60,851 bases of DNA from an uncultured SAR116 cluster alpha proteobacterium (GCA_902537945.1 CACBDG010000012.1:1-60851); one strand, 5' to 3'. Counted from the stretch's first letter, positions 44,785 to 54,647 are shown. Notes: generated by a model not told the origin, from the letters alone. Program-made: numbers and translations.

Positions 44785-47130
44785 CTACTTATTTACAATG
44801 TTGGGTTTATGAAAAACATTAATTTCTGGTAATTCTTTAGTATATTTTTTTATTTCAACTAAAGTTGAATGAGCAGATGGTCCTTGGGCTAAAGATGATG
44901 TGCCAATATCTTCTGTCAAAACATTTGGATTTCCATGTATACAAAATTCACCATCATTTATTGGGTCATACCAAGCGCCTACAGGTAGAAACACAACACC
45001 TTTCATAACCTCATTACTTACAATCACTCCTGCAAGGCATTTACCTCTTTTGTTAAATACTTCAACAATATCACCGTTAACTAACCTTCTTGTTTGTGCA
45101 TCATGAGGATGTATTTTGATTGGTTCTCTACCTAAAATTTTATAATTTTGACTCTCAGAACCATTATCTAGTTGACTGTGTAATCTATTATGAGGTTGAC
45201 CTGATATAAGTTGAAGTGGGTATTGCTTTATTAAATTTGAACCTAGCCATTCTTTTTGTTCTAACCAAGCGGGGTGCCCAGGGCAATCCTCATAATTAAA
45301 ACTATGTACTGTTTCAGAAAAAATTTCTATTTTCCTTGAAGGTGTGGAGACAGGGTTTTTTTCAGGGTCTATTCTAAATTTTTCTAATAAAATAGTTTGC
45401 TTTTTGGGAGATAACACTTCTTGAAAACCATTTTTCCAAAATTTATCGAACTCAGGGAAGGTAAACCCTTCGTCTTTCGCTTTACTTCTTGCTTCATCCC
45501 AAATAAATCTTAACCATTTATCTTCATCTTTACCTTCAGTAAATTTATCTTTAAAATTTAATTTTGTAGCAATTTCAGAAAAAATTGCATAGTCTGATTT
45601 TGATTCTCCTATAGGTTCAATTGCTTTATACATTGGTGAAATTGTCTGATCCCAATGTTTAATACTAATATCATTTCTTTCTAAAGAGGTTGTAGCTGGT
45701 AATATTATGTCTGAGTTTCTTGCAAGACTGTTCCACCAGATTTCATTTACAATTATAGTGTCAGGTTGTTTAAATGCTTTGCTTAGTTTCTTTAAATTCA
45801 TCTGATGATGAAAGGGATTACCACCAGCCCAGTATACTAACTTTATATCTGGGTATTTAATTTCTTTTCCATTATAAGAAAAAACTTTGCCCGGATTCAA
45901 TAGCATGTCTGAAATTCTAGCAACAGGAATAAACTCAGAAACAGGATTTTTGAATTGTTCTAAAGAAGGCCACTTAAAATATTGAACTGGATTTCCAATA
46001 CCATTTTCTGCACTGTATCCAAGGCCAAAACCACCGCCAGGAAGTCCTATTTGACCTAACATACAGGCAAGAACAGTTATCATCCAGTGTGGTTGTTCTC
46101 CATATTGCTGACGTTGCAGGGCCCAAGCTCCAGTAATCATTGTTCTACTTGAAGACATTTTCTTTGCTAAAGAATAAATTGTATTACTTGGAATGCCCGT
46201 AATTTTAGATGCCCAGAAGGGTGTCTTGGCTTTGCCGTCGGACATTCCCTTTAGGTATTGAAGAAATTTATCGTATCCAACGCAATACTTATTTAGAAAA
46301 TCTCTGTCAGCTAAGCTTTCTGTTTCTAAAATAAAAGCAATACCAAGCATTAATGCTGTATCTGTACCTGGTCTTATTTTTACCCATTCAGCTTTACTTA
46401 TTATATCAGCTTCCATCTCCATTGGGCTAATATTGATAAATTCAATACCTTTTTGAACACATTTTTTTATATATTCTTTGGTTGTATGTTTTCCAACTCC
46501 TCCAGAGGTTACTTGGGCATTTTTTAGAGGTAATCCACCAAACATAACTATTAATTCAGAATTATCTTTTATGTTATTCCAGTCAGTATGAGTATCAAGA
46601 AATTGCCGATATGACATGCCAATCACGTGAGGCATAATTGTTTCACTAGCTGCATAAGAATAGGTGTTTACAGACTTGGTATATCCACCATAACAATTAA
46701 AAAATCTATGAAGTTGACTCTGAGCATGGTGAAATCTTCCAGCAGAACCCCAACCATAGGAGCCTGCAAAGAAGGCTTTGTTTTTATACTTTTTTTTGAC
46801 TCTATTTAGTTCAAAAGCAACAATGTCAATTGCTTCTTCCCAGGTAATGGGTACAAAATTATCTGAACCCCTTTTTTCCCTGCTTCGCTTTCCAGTCAAA
46901 GACATTTTACTATTTGCTAATTCTTTACGTATTTCTCTAAGGTATCCTTTACGAACATGAGGAACTCTTATTCGTAGTTCATCGTCAACGCTATTTAAAA
47001 TACCATTAGCTATCTTTGATGGGTCTCTATCGTTTTCATATGGGCGTATGCCAACAAGCTTTTCATTTTCAATTTCAGCATAATAGCTACCCCAATGAAA
47101 CGATGTTGGTTTTCTTATTTTACTTGGCAT
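44785..47130 (-). CDS. Molybdopterin oxidoreductase of the TorA/BisC (DMSO reductase) family
   Basis: A 781-residue molybdenum enzyme. The start TSFHWGSYYAEIENEKLVGIRPYENDRDPS, the GSYGWGSAGRFHHAQSQLHRF block with Trp127, and NTYSYAA with the Mo-ligand Ser158 place it with TMAO, biotin- and methionine-sulfoxide reductases. There is no N-terminal twin-arginine signal and no Fe-S cysteine motif, so it should be cytoplasmic like BisC. Physiological substrate is open: S- or N-oxide reduction, or in reverse a hydroxylation. It follows the FAD/Fe-S dehydrogenase gene by 38 bases in the same direction. Confidence 0.88.
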   Translation of the reverse strand: MPSKIRKPTSFHWGSYYAEIENEKLVGIRPYENDRDPSKIANGILNSVDDELRIRVPHVRKGYLREIRKELANSKMSLTGKRSREKRGSDNFVPITWEEAIDIVAFELNRVKKKYKNKAFFAGSYGWGSAGRFHHAQSQLHRFFNCYGGYTKSVNTYSYAASETIMPHVIGMSYRQFLDTHTDWNNIKDNSELIVMFGGLPLKNAQVTSGGVGKHTTKEYIKKCVQKGIEFINISPMEMEADIISKAEWVKIRPGTDTALMLGIAFILETESLADRDFLNKYCVGYDKFLQYLKGMSDGKAKTPFWASKITGIPSNTIYSLAKKMSSSRTMITGAWALQRQQYGEQPHWMITVLACMLGQIGLPGGGFGLGYSAENGIGNPVQYFKWPSLEQFKNPVSEFIPVARISDMLLNPGKVFSYNGKEIKYPDIKLVYWAGGNPFHHQMNLKKLSKAFKQPDTIIVNEIWWNSLARNSDIILPATTSLERNDISIKHWDQTISPMYKAIEPIGESKSDYAIFSEIATKLNFKDKFTEGKDEDKWLRFIWDEARSKAKDEGFTFPEFDKFWKNGFQEVLSPKKQTILLEKFRIDPEKNPVSTPSRKIEIFSETVHSFNYEDCPGHPAWLEQKEWLGSNLIKQYPLQLISGQPHNRLHSQLDNGSESQNYKILGREPIKIHPHDAQTRRLVNGDIVEVFNKRGKCLAGVIVSNEVMKGVVFLPVGAWYDPINDGEFCIHGNPNVLTEDIGTSSLAQGPSAHSTLVEIKKYTKELPEINVFHKPNIVNK

Positions 47131-47168
47131 ATTAACCTCTTAAAAACAGACTAAATCCTAAATTGTTT

Positions 47169-50123
47169 TTAGTAAATTATATTTTGATCAAGAAACTTCG
47201 CTATATGAATAGCTTCTTTATTTAGACCATCTTTAATTTGACATCTACAAGATGTTCCGTCAGCTATTATAGTAACGTCGCCTTTATTTTTTTTTATTGC
47301 TGGAAAAAGTTTTTCATTGGCCATCTTCATTGAAATATCGTAAGTGTCCTTGTCATAACCAAAAGAACCTGCCATTCCACAACAACTTGTTTCAATTGTT
47401 TCAACCTTAGCACCTTTAATATTTTTTAAAATATTTTCAATTGGTTTTACTACATCAAAAGCTTTTTGATGACAATGACCATGAAGTAAGACTTTTTTTG
47501 TTAAATTTTTGAATATTAATTCTTCACTGTGCTTTGATAGTAATTCTTCAAATGTATATGAGTTGATTTTTAAATAATCTGTTTCTTCATTTTTTATTAA
47601 GTTTGGTATTTCGTCTCTAAATGAAAGAATACAAGAAGGTTCTAAACCAACTATAGATATTCCATTTTTAAGGTAAGGCTTATATGTTTCTATTATATTT
47701 AAAACCTCATTTTTTGCATGATTAATAAGTCCATTGGTTAAATATGTTCTACCACAACAAAGTATTTTTCTTGAATTTTCTAAAGTTGGAATAAATGGGA
47801 AGTAGCCTGCTTTTTTTAAAACTTTTATTGCTGATCTAACGTTTTCAGGTTCATAATATCGATTAAATGTATCCACGAACAAAATAACAGGAATAGATTT
47901 TTCATTTGTGTTCAAATTACTTGGTAATTCATTATCTCTAAAATAATCTTGCCGCCATTTTGGAAGAGGCCTTTTTGCTGTAAAACCCAGAAATATTTCA
48001 CTCAGTTTTGCTAATCCAGGTAACTTATCTCTTAAATTGAAAATAAAAGAAAATTTTGATGCGATTGATGCGTAATATGGAAGAAATGCAACAAGTTTGC
48101 TTTTAGTGTCTAATCCAACTTTTTTTGCCCTTAGACTTGAAATTTCAATTTTCATTTTGGACATATCAACACCTGTTGGGCATTCACGTTTGCATGCCTT
48201 ACAAGAAACACAAAGTTTCATTGTGTCATTCATTTTTTTACTTGATAAAGCATCTTTACCTAGCTGTCCTGAGAGAGCTAATCTAAGCGAGTTTGCTCTT
48301 CCTCTTGTAGAGTCCTTTTCATCTTTTGTTACTCTAAAAGAAGGACACATAACTCCACCTTCTAATTTTCTGCATGAGCCATTATTATTACACATTTCTA
48401 TAGCCCCTTGAAAACCTCCACTTGAACCTGTCCAAGAAGACCAATCTAATATGGTATCAATATTTTTAGCATTATATGATGGCGCATATCTGAAGTAATT
48501 CCTTGAATCTAATTTTGGAGCATCCACAATCTTTCCTGGATTGAAAATATTAAAAGGATCAAAAGAATTTTTAATAATTTTAAATATATTAGTCATTTTT
48601 TTGCCAAACATTACCTCATTAAATTCAGAACGGGCTATGCCATCGCCATGCTCACCTGAATACGAACCCTTAAATTTTTTTACTAAGTTACTTGTTTCAT
48701 TGGCAATATTTCTCATTTTATCGACATCATCTTGAATTTTCATATTCAAAACAGGCCTTACGTGCAAACAACCAACAGATGCATGAGCGTACCAGGTTCC
48801 TTTAACATTGTATTTATCAAATATTTTATTTAGTCCGTCTGTATATTCTGCTAAATCTTTAAGTTCGACAGCGCAATCTTCAATGAAAGAGACAGGTTTC
48901 GCGTCGTTTTTCATTGACATCATGATGTTTAAACCAGATTTTCTCATTTCACTTACTTTAGATTGGAGGTTACTGTCGATTACATCAACAACACCCCCTT
49001 TTGTCATTCCTTTATTCCAAGAATATCCTAGGTCATCCATCAATTGATGAAGATTTTTTAATCTTCTATGATTTTCATCCATATTCTCTTCAGCAAATTC
49101 AACAAGAAGTAGAGATTTTGGATTGCCTTTTACAACTGCGTCTACAGTTAGTTTAAAAATATCAATTTTTTGAGCTAGATTTATCATAGTGTCATCTACC
49201 AACTCAACAGCAACCGGGTCTAAGGGAACAATATGTTGCGCTGCATCCATGGCTTCATAAAATGATGGGAAATGACAGATCCCCATTATTTTTTGTGGCG
49301 GTAGAGGAGATAATTTTAAAGTAATTGCAGTTGAATAAGCTAATGTCCCCTCTGATCCAACTAATAAATGAGATAAGTTAATTCCATCACCTACTTTACC
49401 ATTTGGTCTATTTGCCATAGCATCAGGAAGTAGGGCGTCAATATTATAACCCCCAACTCTTCTTAAGACTTTTGGGAATTTTGATATAATTTCTTTTTTA
49501 TTCGTTTCAGCAAGTTCTTGAAGTTTTTTAATAATTTCGTATGCACTACTCTTACTAGAATTAAGTTGGTTACTTTTTATTTTGCCAAAGTTATAAATTG
49601 ATCCGTCATACAAAATAGCTTCAATATCAATAACATTATCTCTCATCATGCCATATCTTATTGATCTACCACCACAACTATTGTTGCCTGCCATTCCACC
49701 TATCGTTGCTCTACTTGAAGTTGACACGTCTACAGGAAACCATAATCCATATGGTTTTAAAAAACGATTAAGTTCATCTAAGACAATCCCAGGCTCAACA
49801 ATACATGTCATTTTTTCTTTATTAAAATCTAAAACTTTGTTCAGATATTTAGAATTATCAATGACTATTGCGTTATTAACAGTTTGACCACATTGGGATG
49901 TGCCACCACCACGTGCTAGTAAAGGCACCCTTGTCTCACGTGCATAATTAATTGTTTTAATTAAATCTGATTTAGTTTTAGGTATTAAAACTCCAAATGG
50001 CATCATCTGATATATTGATGCATCAGTTGCGTATCTACCTTTATTAAAATTATCAGAGTAAACTTCAGCTGAAGTTTTTGTTTTTAAAGTATCTAGTAAT
50101 TGATCTATATGGCCTTTTGGCAT
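47169..50123 (-). CDS. Fused FAD-linked oxidase/Fe-S protein (YdiJ-like D-2-hydroxyacid dehydrogenase)
   Basis: A 984-residue three-part protein. An FAD_binding_4 domain (ARGGGTSQCGQ at 70-80, IGGMAGNNSCGGRS at 141-154) is followed by an FAD-oxidase C domain (GSYSGEHGDGIAR at 487-499). Then come Fe-S cysteines at 578, 584 and 593 and the motif CVSCKACKRECP at 638-649. Two CCG-type segments complete the C-terminus (ILCCG, ETSCCGMAGSFGYD). This is glycolate-oxidase GlcD and GlcF in one chain, as in YdiJ, which oxidises D-2-hydroxyglutarate or similar hydroxyacids to the quinone pool. It heads the molybdoenzyme/racemase-like operon. Confidence 0.9.
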   Translation of the reverse strand: MPKGHIDQLLDTLKTKTSAEVYSDNFNKGRYATDASIYQMMPFGVLIPKTKSDLIKTINYARETRVPLLARGGGTSQCGQTVNNAIVIDNSKYLNKVLDFNKEKMTCIVEPGIVLDELNRFLKPYGLWFPVDVSTSSRATIGGMAGNNSCGGRSIRYGMMRDNVIDIEAILYDGSIYNFGKIKSNQLNSSKSSAYEIIKKLQELAETNKKEIISKFPKVLRRVGGYNIDALLPDAMANRPNGKVGDGINLSHLLVGSEGTLAYSTAITLKLSPLPPQKIMGICHFPSFYEAMDAAQHIVPLDPVAVELVDDTMINLAQKIDIFKLTVDAVVKGNPKSLLLVEFAEENMDENHRRLKNLHQLMDDLGYSWNKGMTKGGVVDVIDSNLQSKVSEMRKSGLNIMMSMKNDAKPVSFIEDCAVELKDLAEYTDGLNKIFDKYNVKGTWYAHASVGCLHVRPVLNMKIQDDVDKMRNIANETSNLVKKFKGSYSGEHGDGIARSEFNEVMFGKKMTNIFKIIKNSFDPFNIFNPGKIVDAPKLDSRNYFRYAPSYNAKNIDTILDWSSWTGSSGGFQGAIEMCNNNGSCRKLEGGVMCPSFRVTKDEKDSTRGRANSLRLALSGQLGKDALSSKKMNDTMKLCVSCKACKRECPTGVDMSKMKIEISSLRAKKVGLDTKSKLVAFLPYYASIASKFSFIFNLRDKLPGLAKLSEIFLGFTAKRPLPKWRQDYFRDNELPSNLNTNEKSIPVILFVDTFNRYYEPENVRSAIKVLKKAGYFPFIPTLENSRKILCCGRTYLTNGLINHAKNEVLNIIETYKPYLKNGISIVGLEPSCILSFRDEIPNLIKNEETDYLKINSYTFEELLSKHSEELIFKNLTKKVLLHGHCHQKAFDVVKPIENILKNIKGAKVETIETSCCGMAGSFGYDKDTYDISMKMANEKLFPAIKKNKGDVTIIADGTSCRCQIKDGLNKEAIHIAKFLDQNIIY

Positions 50124-50140
50124 TTAAATAACCTTCAGTG

Positions 50141-50154
50141 AGAATTTAAATTCT
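50141..50154. promoter_or_regulatory. 14-bp palindrome in a divergent promoter
   Basis: AGAATTTAAATTCT is a perfect 14-base palindrome 17 bases upstream of the FAD/Fe-S dehydrogenase start, in the 121-base region shared with the aminotransferase gene. It could be an operator, but its A/T content makes chance plausible. Confidence 0.3.
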
Positions 50155-50244
50155 ATATGGAAATTAATGTAATTAAGTGTATAAATAATAAAATATATTC
50201 TCGATAGTTTCAATTAAAGATAATAATTTAGCTAGGATTAATGA

Positions 50245-51417
50245 ATGAATAAAAATTATATGCCAGGTAAACACTTTCTTCAATTACCAGGTCCTTCAAA
50301 TGTTCCTGACAGAATTTTACGTGCAATGGATTATCCTACTATTGATCATAGAGGTCCTGAATTTTCAAATTTAGCTAATGATTGTCTTGAAGGAATAAAA
50401 ACAATTTTCAAAACTAAATCTAATGTGATTATCTATCCTGCTTCAGGTACGGGGGCATGGGAGGCTGCGTTTGTAAATACTTTAAATGAAGACGATTTAG
50501 TACTTATGGTTGAAACAGGACATTTTGCGTCTTTGTGGAATAAAATGGCACATAGACTTGGATTAAAAACAGAGTTTTTAAAAACAGACTGGCAAAGAGG
50601 AGCCATGCCTGAAAAAATTTTTGAGAGATTAAAAAAAGATCCTGAAAAACAAATAAAAGCTGTTTGTGTTGTTCATAATGAAACATCTACTGGAAGCACC
50701 TCAAGAATTAAAGAAGTGAGAGATGCTATAAATTCAGCTAACCATGATGCATTGTTAATGGTAGATACAATATCAGGTTTGGCGTCCATGGAATATAAGC
50801 ATGATGAGTGGGGTGTTGATATTACGGTTTCTGGTTCTCAAAAAGGTTTGATGTTACCACCTGGACTATCATTTAATGCTATATCTGAAAAAGCAATAAA
50901 AATTTCTAAAAAATTTGGGATGCGTAGATCGTATTGGGATTGGGAAGAACAAATAGAAGCTAATCGCTCTGGTTCTTTTCCTTATACACCTGCGACTAAT
51001 CTTTTGTACGGTTTAAGAGAATCAATTAAAATGTTACATGAAGAGGGTCTTGATAAAGTATTTAAAAGACACAACAGACATGCTAAAGCAACTAGATTAG
51101 CTGTACAAGCATGGGGTTTAGAAGTTCTTTGTAAGGAAGAAAGAGATTTTTCAAGTGTTTTGACTGCTGTAGTTTTACCTGAGTCTCATAATGCTGACAA
51201 TTTAAGAAGTATAATTTTAGAAAATTTCAATATGTCACTAGGAAATGGGTTGTCAAAACTATCTGGCAAAGTGTTTAGGATAGGTCATCTTGGTGATTTT
51301 AACGATTTAATGTTAATGGGAACATTGACTGGTATTGAAATGGGTCTTGATTTGGCTGGTATTCCTCATCAAAAGGGCGGTGCAGCGAGAGCATCAGAGG
51401 CTCTAATCAAAAGTTAA
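50245..51417 (+). CDS. Glyoxylate-type class V aminotransferase (serine/aspartate/alanine-glyoxylate)
   Basis: A 390-residue PLP enzyme of aminotransferase class V. LQLPGPSNVPDRILRAMDYPTIDHRGPEF (13-41) is the classic start of serine- or aspartate-glyoxylate aminotransferases, and the PLP lysine is in TVSGSQKGLMLPPGLSF. The RRSYWDWEEQIEANRSGSFPYTPATNLLYGL segment also fits. It makes glycine from glyoxylate and an amino donor. In this window it is the obvious sink for glyoxylate released by allA, though it may serve photorespiration-like or C2 metabolism in general. It is divergent from the FAD/Fe-S hydroxyacid dehydrogenase. Confidence 0.9.
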   Translation: MNKNYMPGKHFLQLPGPSNVPDRILRAMDYPTIDHRGPEFSNLANDCLEGIKTIFKTKSNVIIYPASGTGAWEAAFVNTLNEDDLVLMVETGHFASLWNKMAHRLGLKTEFLKTDWQRGAMPEKIFERLKKDPEKQIKAVCVVHNETSTGSTSRIKEVRDAINSANHDALLMVDTISGLASMEYKHDEWGVDITVSGSQKGLMLPPGLSFNAISEKAIKISKKFGMRRSYWDWEEQIEANRSGSFPYTPATNLLYGLRESIKMLHEEGLDKVFKRHNRHAKATRLAVQAWGLEVLCKEERDFSSVLTAVVLPESHNADNLRSIILENFNMSLGNGLSKLSGKVFRIGHLGDFNDLMLMGTLTGIEMGLDLAGIPHQKGGAARASEALIKS

Positions 51418-51470
51418 TTTATAGTAGATGTAACCATTAAGTTATCTCTTTTGGTATATGGTGAATAGAT

Positions 51471-52775
51471 GTGACAAAATTAAAATTTTTTCAAGAATTA
51501 ATAAATTCTTTATTTGTCAAACAAAAGAATGATAAGACCTTTAGCTTTTTTTTAGATAAAAAAAAACAGCTTACAACTAAAGAACACCTTCATAATGTTG
51601 CTTCAGCAAAAGGAGAAGTGTCTGCACTAAATCATGCTGAGCTATTAATAAGTCATTGTGAACAACTTAATGATAAAGAACTTATGAATTTTTTTGAATT
51701 ATTAAGAAAAAATTATGAAGTTGATTCAGAAAATTTATTATTAGCAATACAAAATTATGAATATGAAAAAAACTCACAAAATCTCGTTAATTTATTAGAG
51801 CTTTCAGAACCCTCTAGAAGAGATATTTTTACAAGATGTAACGGTATAACAAGAGGGACAATTAGGTTAGTAAATTTAAGAAAAAGATTACTAGAACTAA
51901 TGAAAAAAAAACCAGAGTTGAAAGCGGTAGATTATGATTTAGTTTATTTGTTTAAAAATTGGTTTAATAGAGGTTTTTTGATTTTAAGACCAATAAATTG
52001 GGAAACTCCTGCTCATATATTAGAAAAGATTATAGCCTATGAAGCTGTTCACGAAATTAACTCATGGGACGAACTAAGAACTAGATTAGCTCCAAAAGAT
52101 CGTAGATGTTTTGCTTTTTTTCACCCCGCAATGCAAGATGAACCAATAATATTTGTTGAGGTTGCCTTAACAAAAGATATACCCTCAAATATTCAAAATG
52201 TACTCAAAAAAGAAAGAGTTTTTTTAGAACCTGAGGAAGCTAAAGCTGCAGTTTTTTATTCAATTTCTAATTGTCAAAAAGGATTGACTGGCATTTCTTT
52301 TGGTAATTTTTTAATTAAACAAGTAGCTACTGATTTAAGTTACGAATTCAAAAATTTGAAGAAATTTGTAACATTATCTCCAATTCCTGGTTTTAGAAAA
52401 TGGATTAGAAATAAATATCCTAAATTGAATGTAAAAATAGAGAAAATTAAAAAATCAGATCAATTATCAAAAATAAAATATGATTTATTAAACTGTTTAG
52501 GTGAATATTTCTTTAAATCTGAAAGGTCTGATAAAATGCCGAATGATCCAGTTGCGAGGTTTCATCTAGGGAATGGTGCTTCACTGGAACAAATAAACTT
52601 TCTTGGAGATGTCTCATCAAACGGTATAGAATTATCTGGAGGATTGATGGTAAATTATTTATATGATCTTGAAAAAGTAGAGCAAAACCATGAAACATTT
52701 GTGTCAGAAAAAAAAATTAATATTTCAAAAAATGCAAAAAACAGTTTAATTAAATATTATAAAGAAATCGACTAA
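51471..52775 (+). CDS. Malonyl-CoA decarboxylase
   Basis: A 434-residue protein of the malonyl-CoA decarboxylase family, converting malonyl-CoA to acetyl-CoA and CO2. An N-terminal helical domain is followed by the GNAT-like catalytic domain, with FFHPAMQDEPIIFVEVAL, TLSPIPGFRKWI and the C-terminal ARFHLGNGASLEQINFLGDVSSNGIELSGGLMVNYLYDL block, where the family's catalytic serine and histidine lie. It starts with GTG and has only weak ribosome-binding potential. No malonate transporter or malonyl-CoA synthetase is adjacent. It is on the same strand as the aminotransferase, 53 bases away. Confidence 0.92.
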   Translation: MTKLKFFQELINSLFVKQKNDKTFSFFLDKKKQLTTKEHLHNVASAKGEVSALNHAELLISHCEQLNDKELMNFFELLRKNYEVDSENLLLAIQNYEYEKNSQNLVNLLELSEPSRRDIFTRCNGITRGTIRLVNLRKRLLELMKKKPELKAVDYDLVYLFKNWFNRGFLILRPINWETPAHILEKIIAYEAVHEINSWDELRTRLAPKDRRCFAFFHPAMQDEPIIFVEVALTKDIPSNIQNVLKKERVFLEPEEAKAAVFYSISNCQKGLTGISFGNFLIKQVATDLSYEFKNLKKFVTLSPIPGFRKWIRNKYPKLNVKIEKIKKSDQLSKIKYDLLNCLGEYFFKSERSDKMPNDPVARFHLGNGASLEQINFLGDVSSNGIELSGGLMVNYLYDLEKVEQNHETFVSEKKINISKNAKNSLIKYYKEID

Positions 52776-52795
52776 TTTAATTATAAAGGAAAAAA

Positions 52796-53182
52796 ATGTT
52801 TATTTTTAAATATATATTAATCTTACTTTCAATTATTTTATTCTCTGTAAATTCTTATGCAAAAGAAACAAATTATAGTTGTAAACCTAAAAGTGCGGCG
52901 GCAGTAAGATCAAATGGAATAAAAGTTTTTAAAATTAGTGGTAAAGAAAAGCCTGTGGAAATTACCATAAAAGACGGCGAAGGATTAAAGTCTGGTTATT
53001 TTATAGTTAATAAATCAAAATATGAAATATTAGATTTAGGAACTGGTAAAGCTTACGCTTTTGATAGAAATGAACCTTGGACACATATACAAGATATTTT
53101 TTTTCTAGATAATAATATTTTGTCATTTATTTTGGCAGCAAATGCTTCAATTACAAGATATTTATGTGATGAAATTCAGTAA
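52796..53182 (+). CDS. Small exported hypothetical protein
   Basis: A 128-residue protein with a clear signal peptide: a hydrophobic stretch of about 18 residues ending NSYAKE. The mature part of about 108 residues is rich in lysine and short beta-like segments, with cysteines near residues 29 and 125 that could pair in the periplasm. I do not recognise a family. AAAGGA precedes the ATG. It sits between malonyl-CoA decarboxylase and an Ldh-type dehydrogenase on the same strand. Confidence 0.7.
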   Translation: MFIFKYILILLSIILFSVNSYAKETNYSCKPKSAAAVRSNGIKVFKISGKEKPVEITIKDGEGLKSGYFIVNKSKYEILDLGTGKAYAFDRNEPWTHIQDIFFLDNNILSFILAANASITRYLCDEIQ

Positions 53183-53220
53183 TTACAATCACTAACTTTA
53201 TAAGCTAACTAAGGCATTAA

Positions 53221-54249
53221 ATGTTAATTCAATCTAAATTAAACAAATTTTGTACTTCAGTATTTAAAAAATTAGGAATGGATGATGAAAAGGCCAAAGT
53301 TACTTCAGATATTTTAGTGGAAGCCGATATGATGGGGCACTCCACTCATGGAGTTAGGCTTTTACCGCTTTACATTAAAGATGTTGAAGCAGGTAATATG
53401 AAACCATCAGGTAATCCAATTACACTTAATGATACTGGCAGTTGCATTACAATTGATGGGGATAACTTACCTGGTATATGGTTAACTAAACAAGGGTTAA
53501 AATTATCATCTGAACGTGCAAAAATTCATGGTGTTTCGACAGTCTTAATAAAAAACAGTCATCACAATGGAGCTCTGGCAGCTTATCTCTTACCAATTGT
53601 TGAGCAAGGTTTAGTACCAATCGTTAAATGTTCAGTGCCGTCCTCCGCTACTGTCGCTCCTTTTGGTGGAACTAAGGCCTTACTAACACCTGATCCAATG
53701 GCTTTGGCATTTCCAACTAATGGTGAACCTGTAATAATTGACATAAGTGCTTCGATTACTACCAACAACATGATCGCAGATAAAATAGTCAAAAATGAGA
53801 TGTTTGATTTTAATTGTTTACTTACTAAGGATGGGATTCCTACAAATGATCCAAAAGAAGTTTTTGAAAATAATGGAACTGTTATGCCTTTGGGTGGCCT
53901 TGAGTATGGTCATAAAGGATTTGGGCTTGCCTTAGGAATTGAAGCGTTATCTCAAGGACTTTCTGGATCTGGAAGAAGTAGAAAACTTAAAACTATGAAC
54001 CTGTCTATTTATATTCAAGTGATTGATCCCGACGCTTTTGCAGGTTTAGATGCTTTTAAACATGAAATGAGTTTTCTTTATAACGAATGTATAAATAATC
54101 CTCCAATTGACAAAAACAACAAAGTAAGAATGCCTGGACAGAATGCACTTTTGAGTAGAAAAAAGTCTATTGAAAACGGTATTTATTTGAGTAAAGAAAC
54201 TTTAAAAAGTTTAGAAGAAATTGCAAAAAAGTTTGAAATAATTTTATAA
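53221..54249 (+). CDS. Ldh-family malate/lactate/ureidoglycolate dehydrogenase
   Basis: A 342-residue NAD(P)-dependent 2-hydroxyacid dehydrogenase of the Ldh_2 family, a distant paralogue of the enzyme at 16267. DMMGHSTHGVRLLPLYIKDVEAG, KNSHHNGALAAYLLPIVEQGLVPIVKCS and VAPFGGTKALLTPDPMALAFP are the recurring motifs. The family includes AllD, which oxidises ureidoglycolate to oxalurate, so a link with ureide metabolism is possible. The gene is 20 kb from the alc/allA operon and lies next to a MarR/HpaR regulator. Substrate is uncertain. Confidence 0.87.
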   Translation: MLIQSKLNKFCTSVFKKLGMDDEKAKVTSDILVEADMMGHSTHGVRLLPLYIKDVEAGNMKPSGNPITLNDTGSCITIDGDNLPGIWLTKQGLKLSSERAKIHGVSTVLIKNSHHNGALAAYLLPIVEQGLVPIVKCSVPSSATVAPFGGTKALLTPDPMALAFPTNGEPVIIDISASITTNNMIADKIVKNEMFDFNCLLTKDGIPTNDPKEVFENNGTVMPLGGLEYGHKGFGLALGIEALSQGLSGSGRSRKLKTMNLSIYIQVIDPDAFAGLDAFKHEMSFLYNECINNPPIDKNNKVRMPGQNALLSRKKSIENGIYLSKETLKSLEEIAKKFEIIL

Positions 54250-54254
54250 TAATT

Positions 54255-54647
54255 CTATCTTCCTCTCCATTCACTTACGCCCCCAAGTAATTCAAGTAAT
54301 TTAGCAAGCTTTTCCTCACCATAACGCTTTTGGATAGCTTTATATACTAAATCCATATCAGGAACAATTTTTTTCAGGGTTTCTTCACCTAGTGATGTGA
54401 GGGCCAAATTAACTCGTCTTCCATCCTTTTTATCAACATATCTAGAAATAAACTTCTCTTTTTCTAGTTTCCCAATAATTCTTGAAAGACTCGGAGCTAA
54501 AATACAAGCATCAAATGCTACTTGTCCTGCATCAGAAGGACCTTTTTCGCCAAGAACTCTTAAAACTCGCCATTGTTGTTCCGTAAATCCATGTTTAGCA
54601 AGTATAGGTCTAAAAGATATCATTATAGCTTCCCTAGCTCTAAGCAT
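54255..54647 (-). CDS. MarR-family regulator, HpaR-like
   Basis: A winged-helix regulator, 130 residues from the ATG at 54647. LRAREAIMISFRPILAKHGFTEQQWRVLRVLGEKGPSDAGQVA and LAPSLSRIIGKLEKEKFISRYVDKKDGRRVNLALTSLGEE closely follow HpaR, the repressor of homoprotocatechuate degradation. The same frame stays open upstream to 54716, encoding TSKALPIA just before the ATG, which resembles the conserved SLPxALLRARE of HpaR. The true N-terminus is therefore probably longer, with a non-standard start. It is divergent from an HpaI/HpcH-type aldolase, a natural target. It is the only obvious transcription factor in the window. Confidence 0.88.
   Translation of the reverse strand: MLRAREAIMISFRPILAKHGFTEQQWRVLRVLGEKGPSDAGQVAFDACILAPSLSRIIGKLEKEKFISRYVDKKDGRRVNLALTSLGEETLKKIVPDMDLVYKAIQKRYGEEKLAKLLELLGGVSEWRGR

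Noticed and set aside
44785-47130. TorA respiratory TMAO reductase
   Set aside because: There is no twin-arginine signal and no TorC, TorD or DmsB/C-like partner gene, so periplasmic respiration is not supported.
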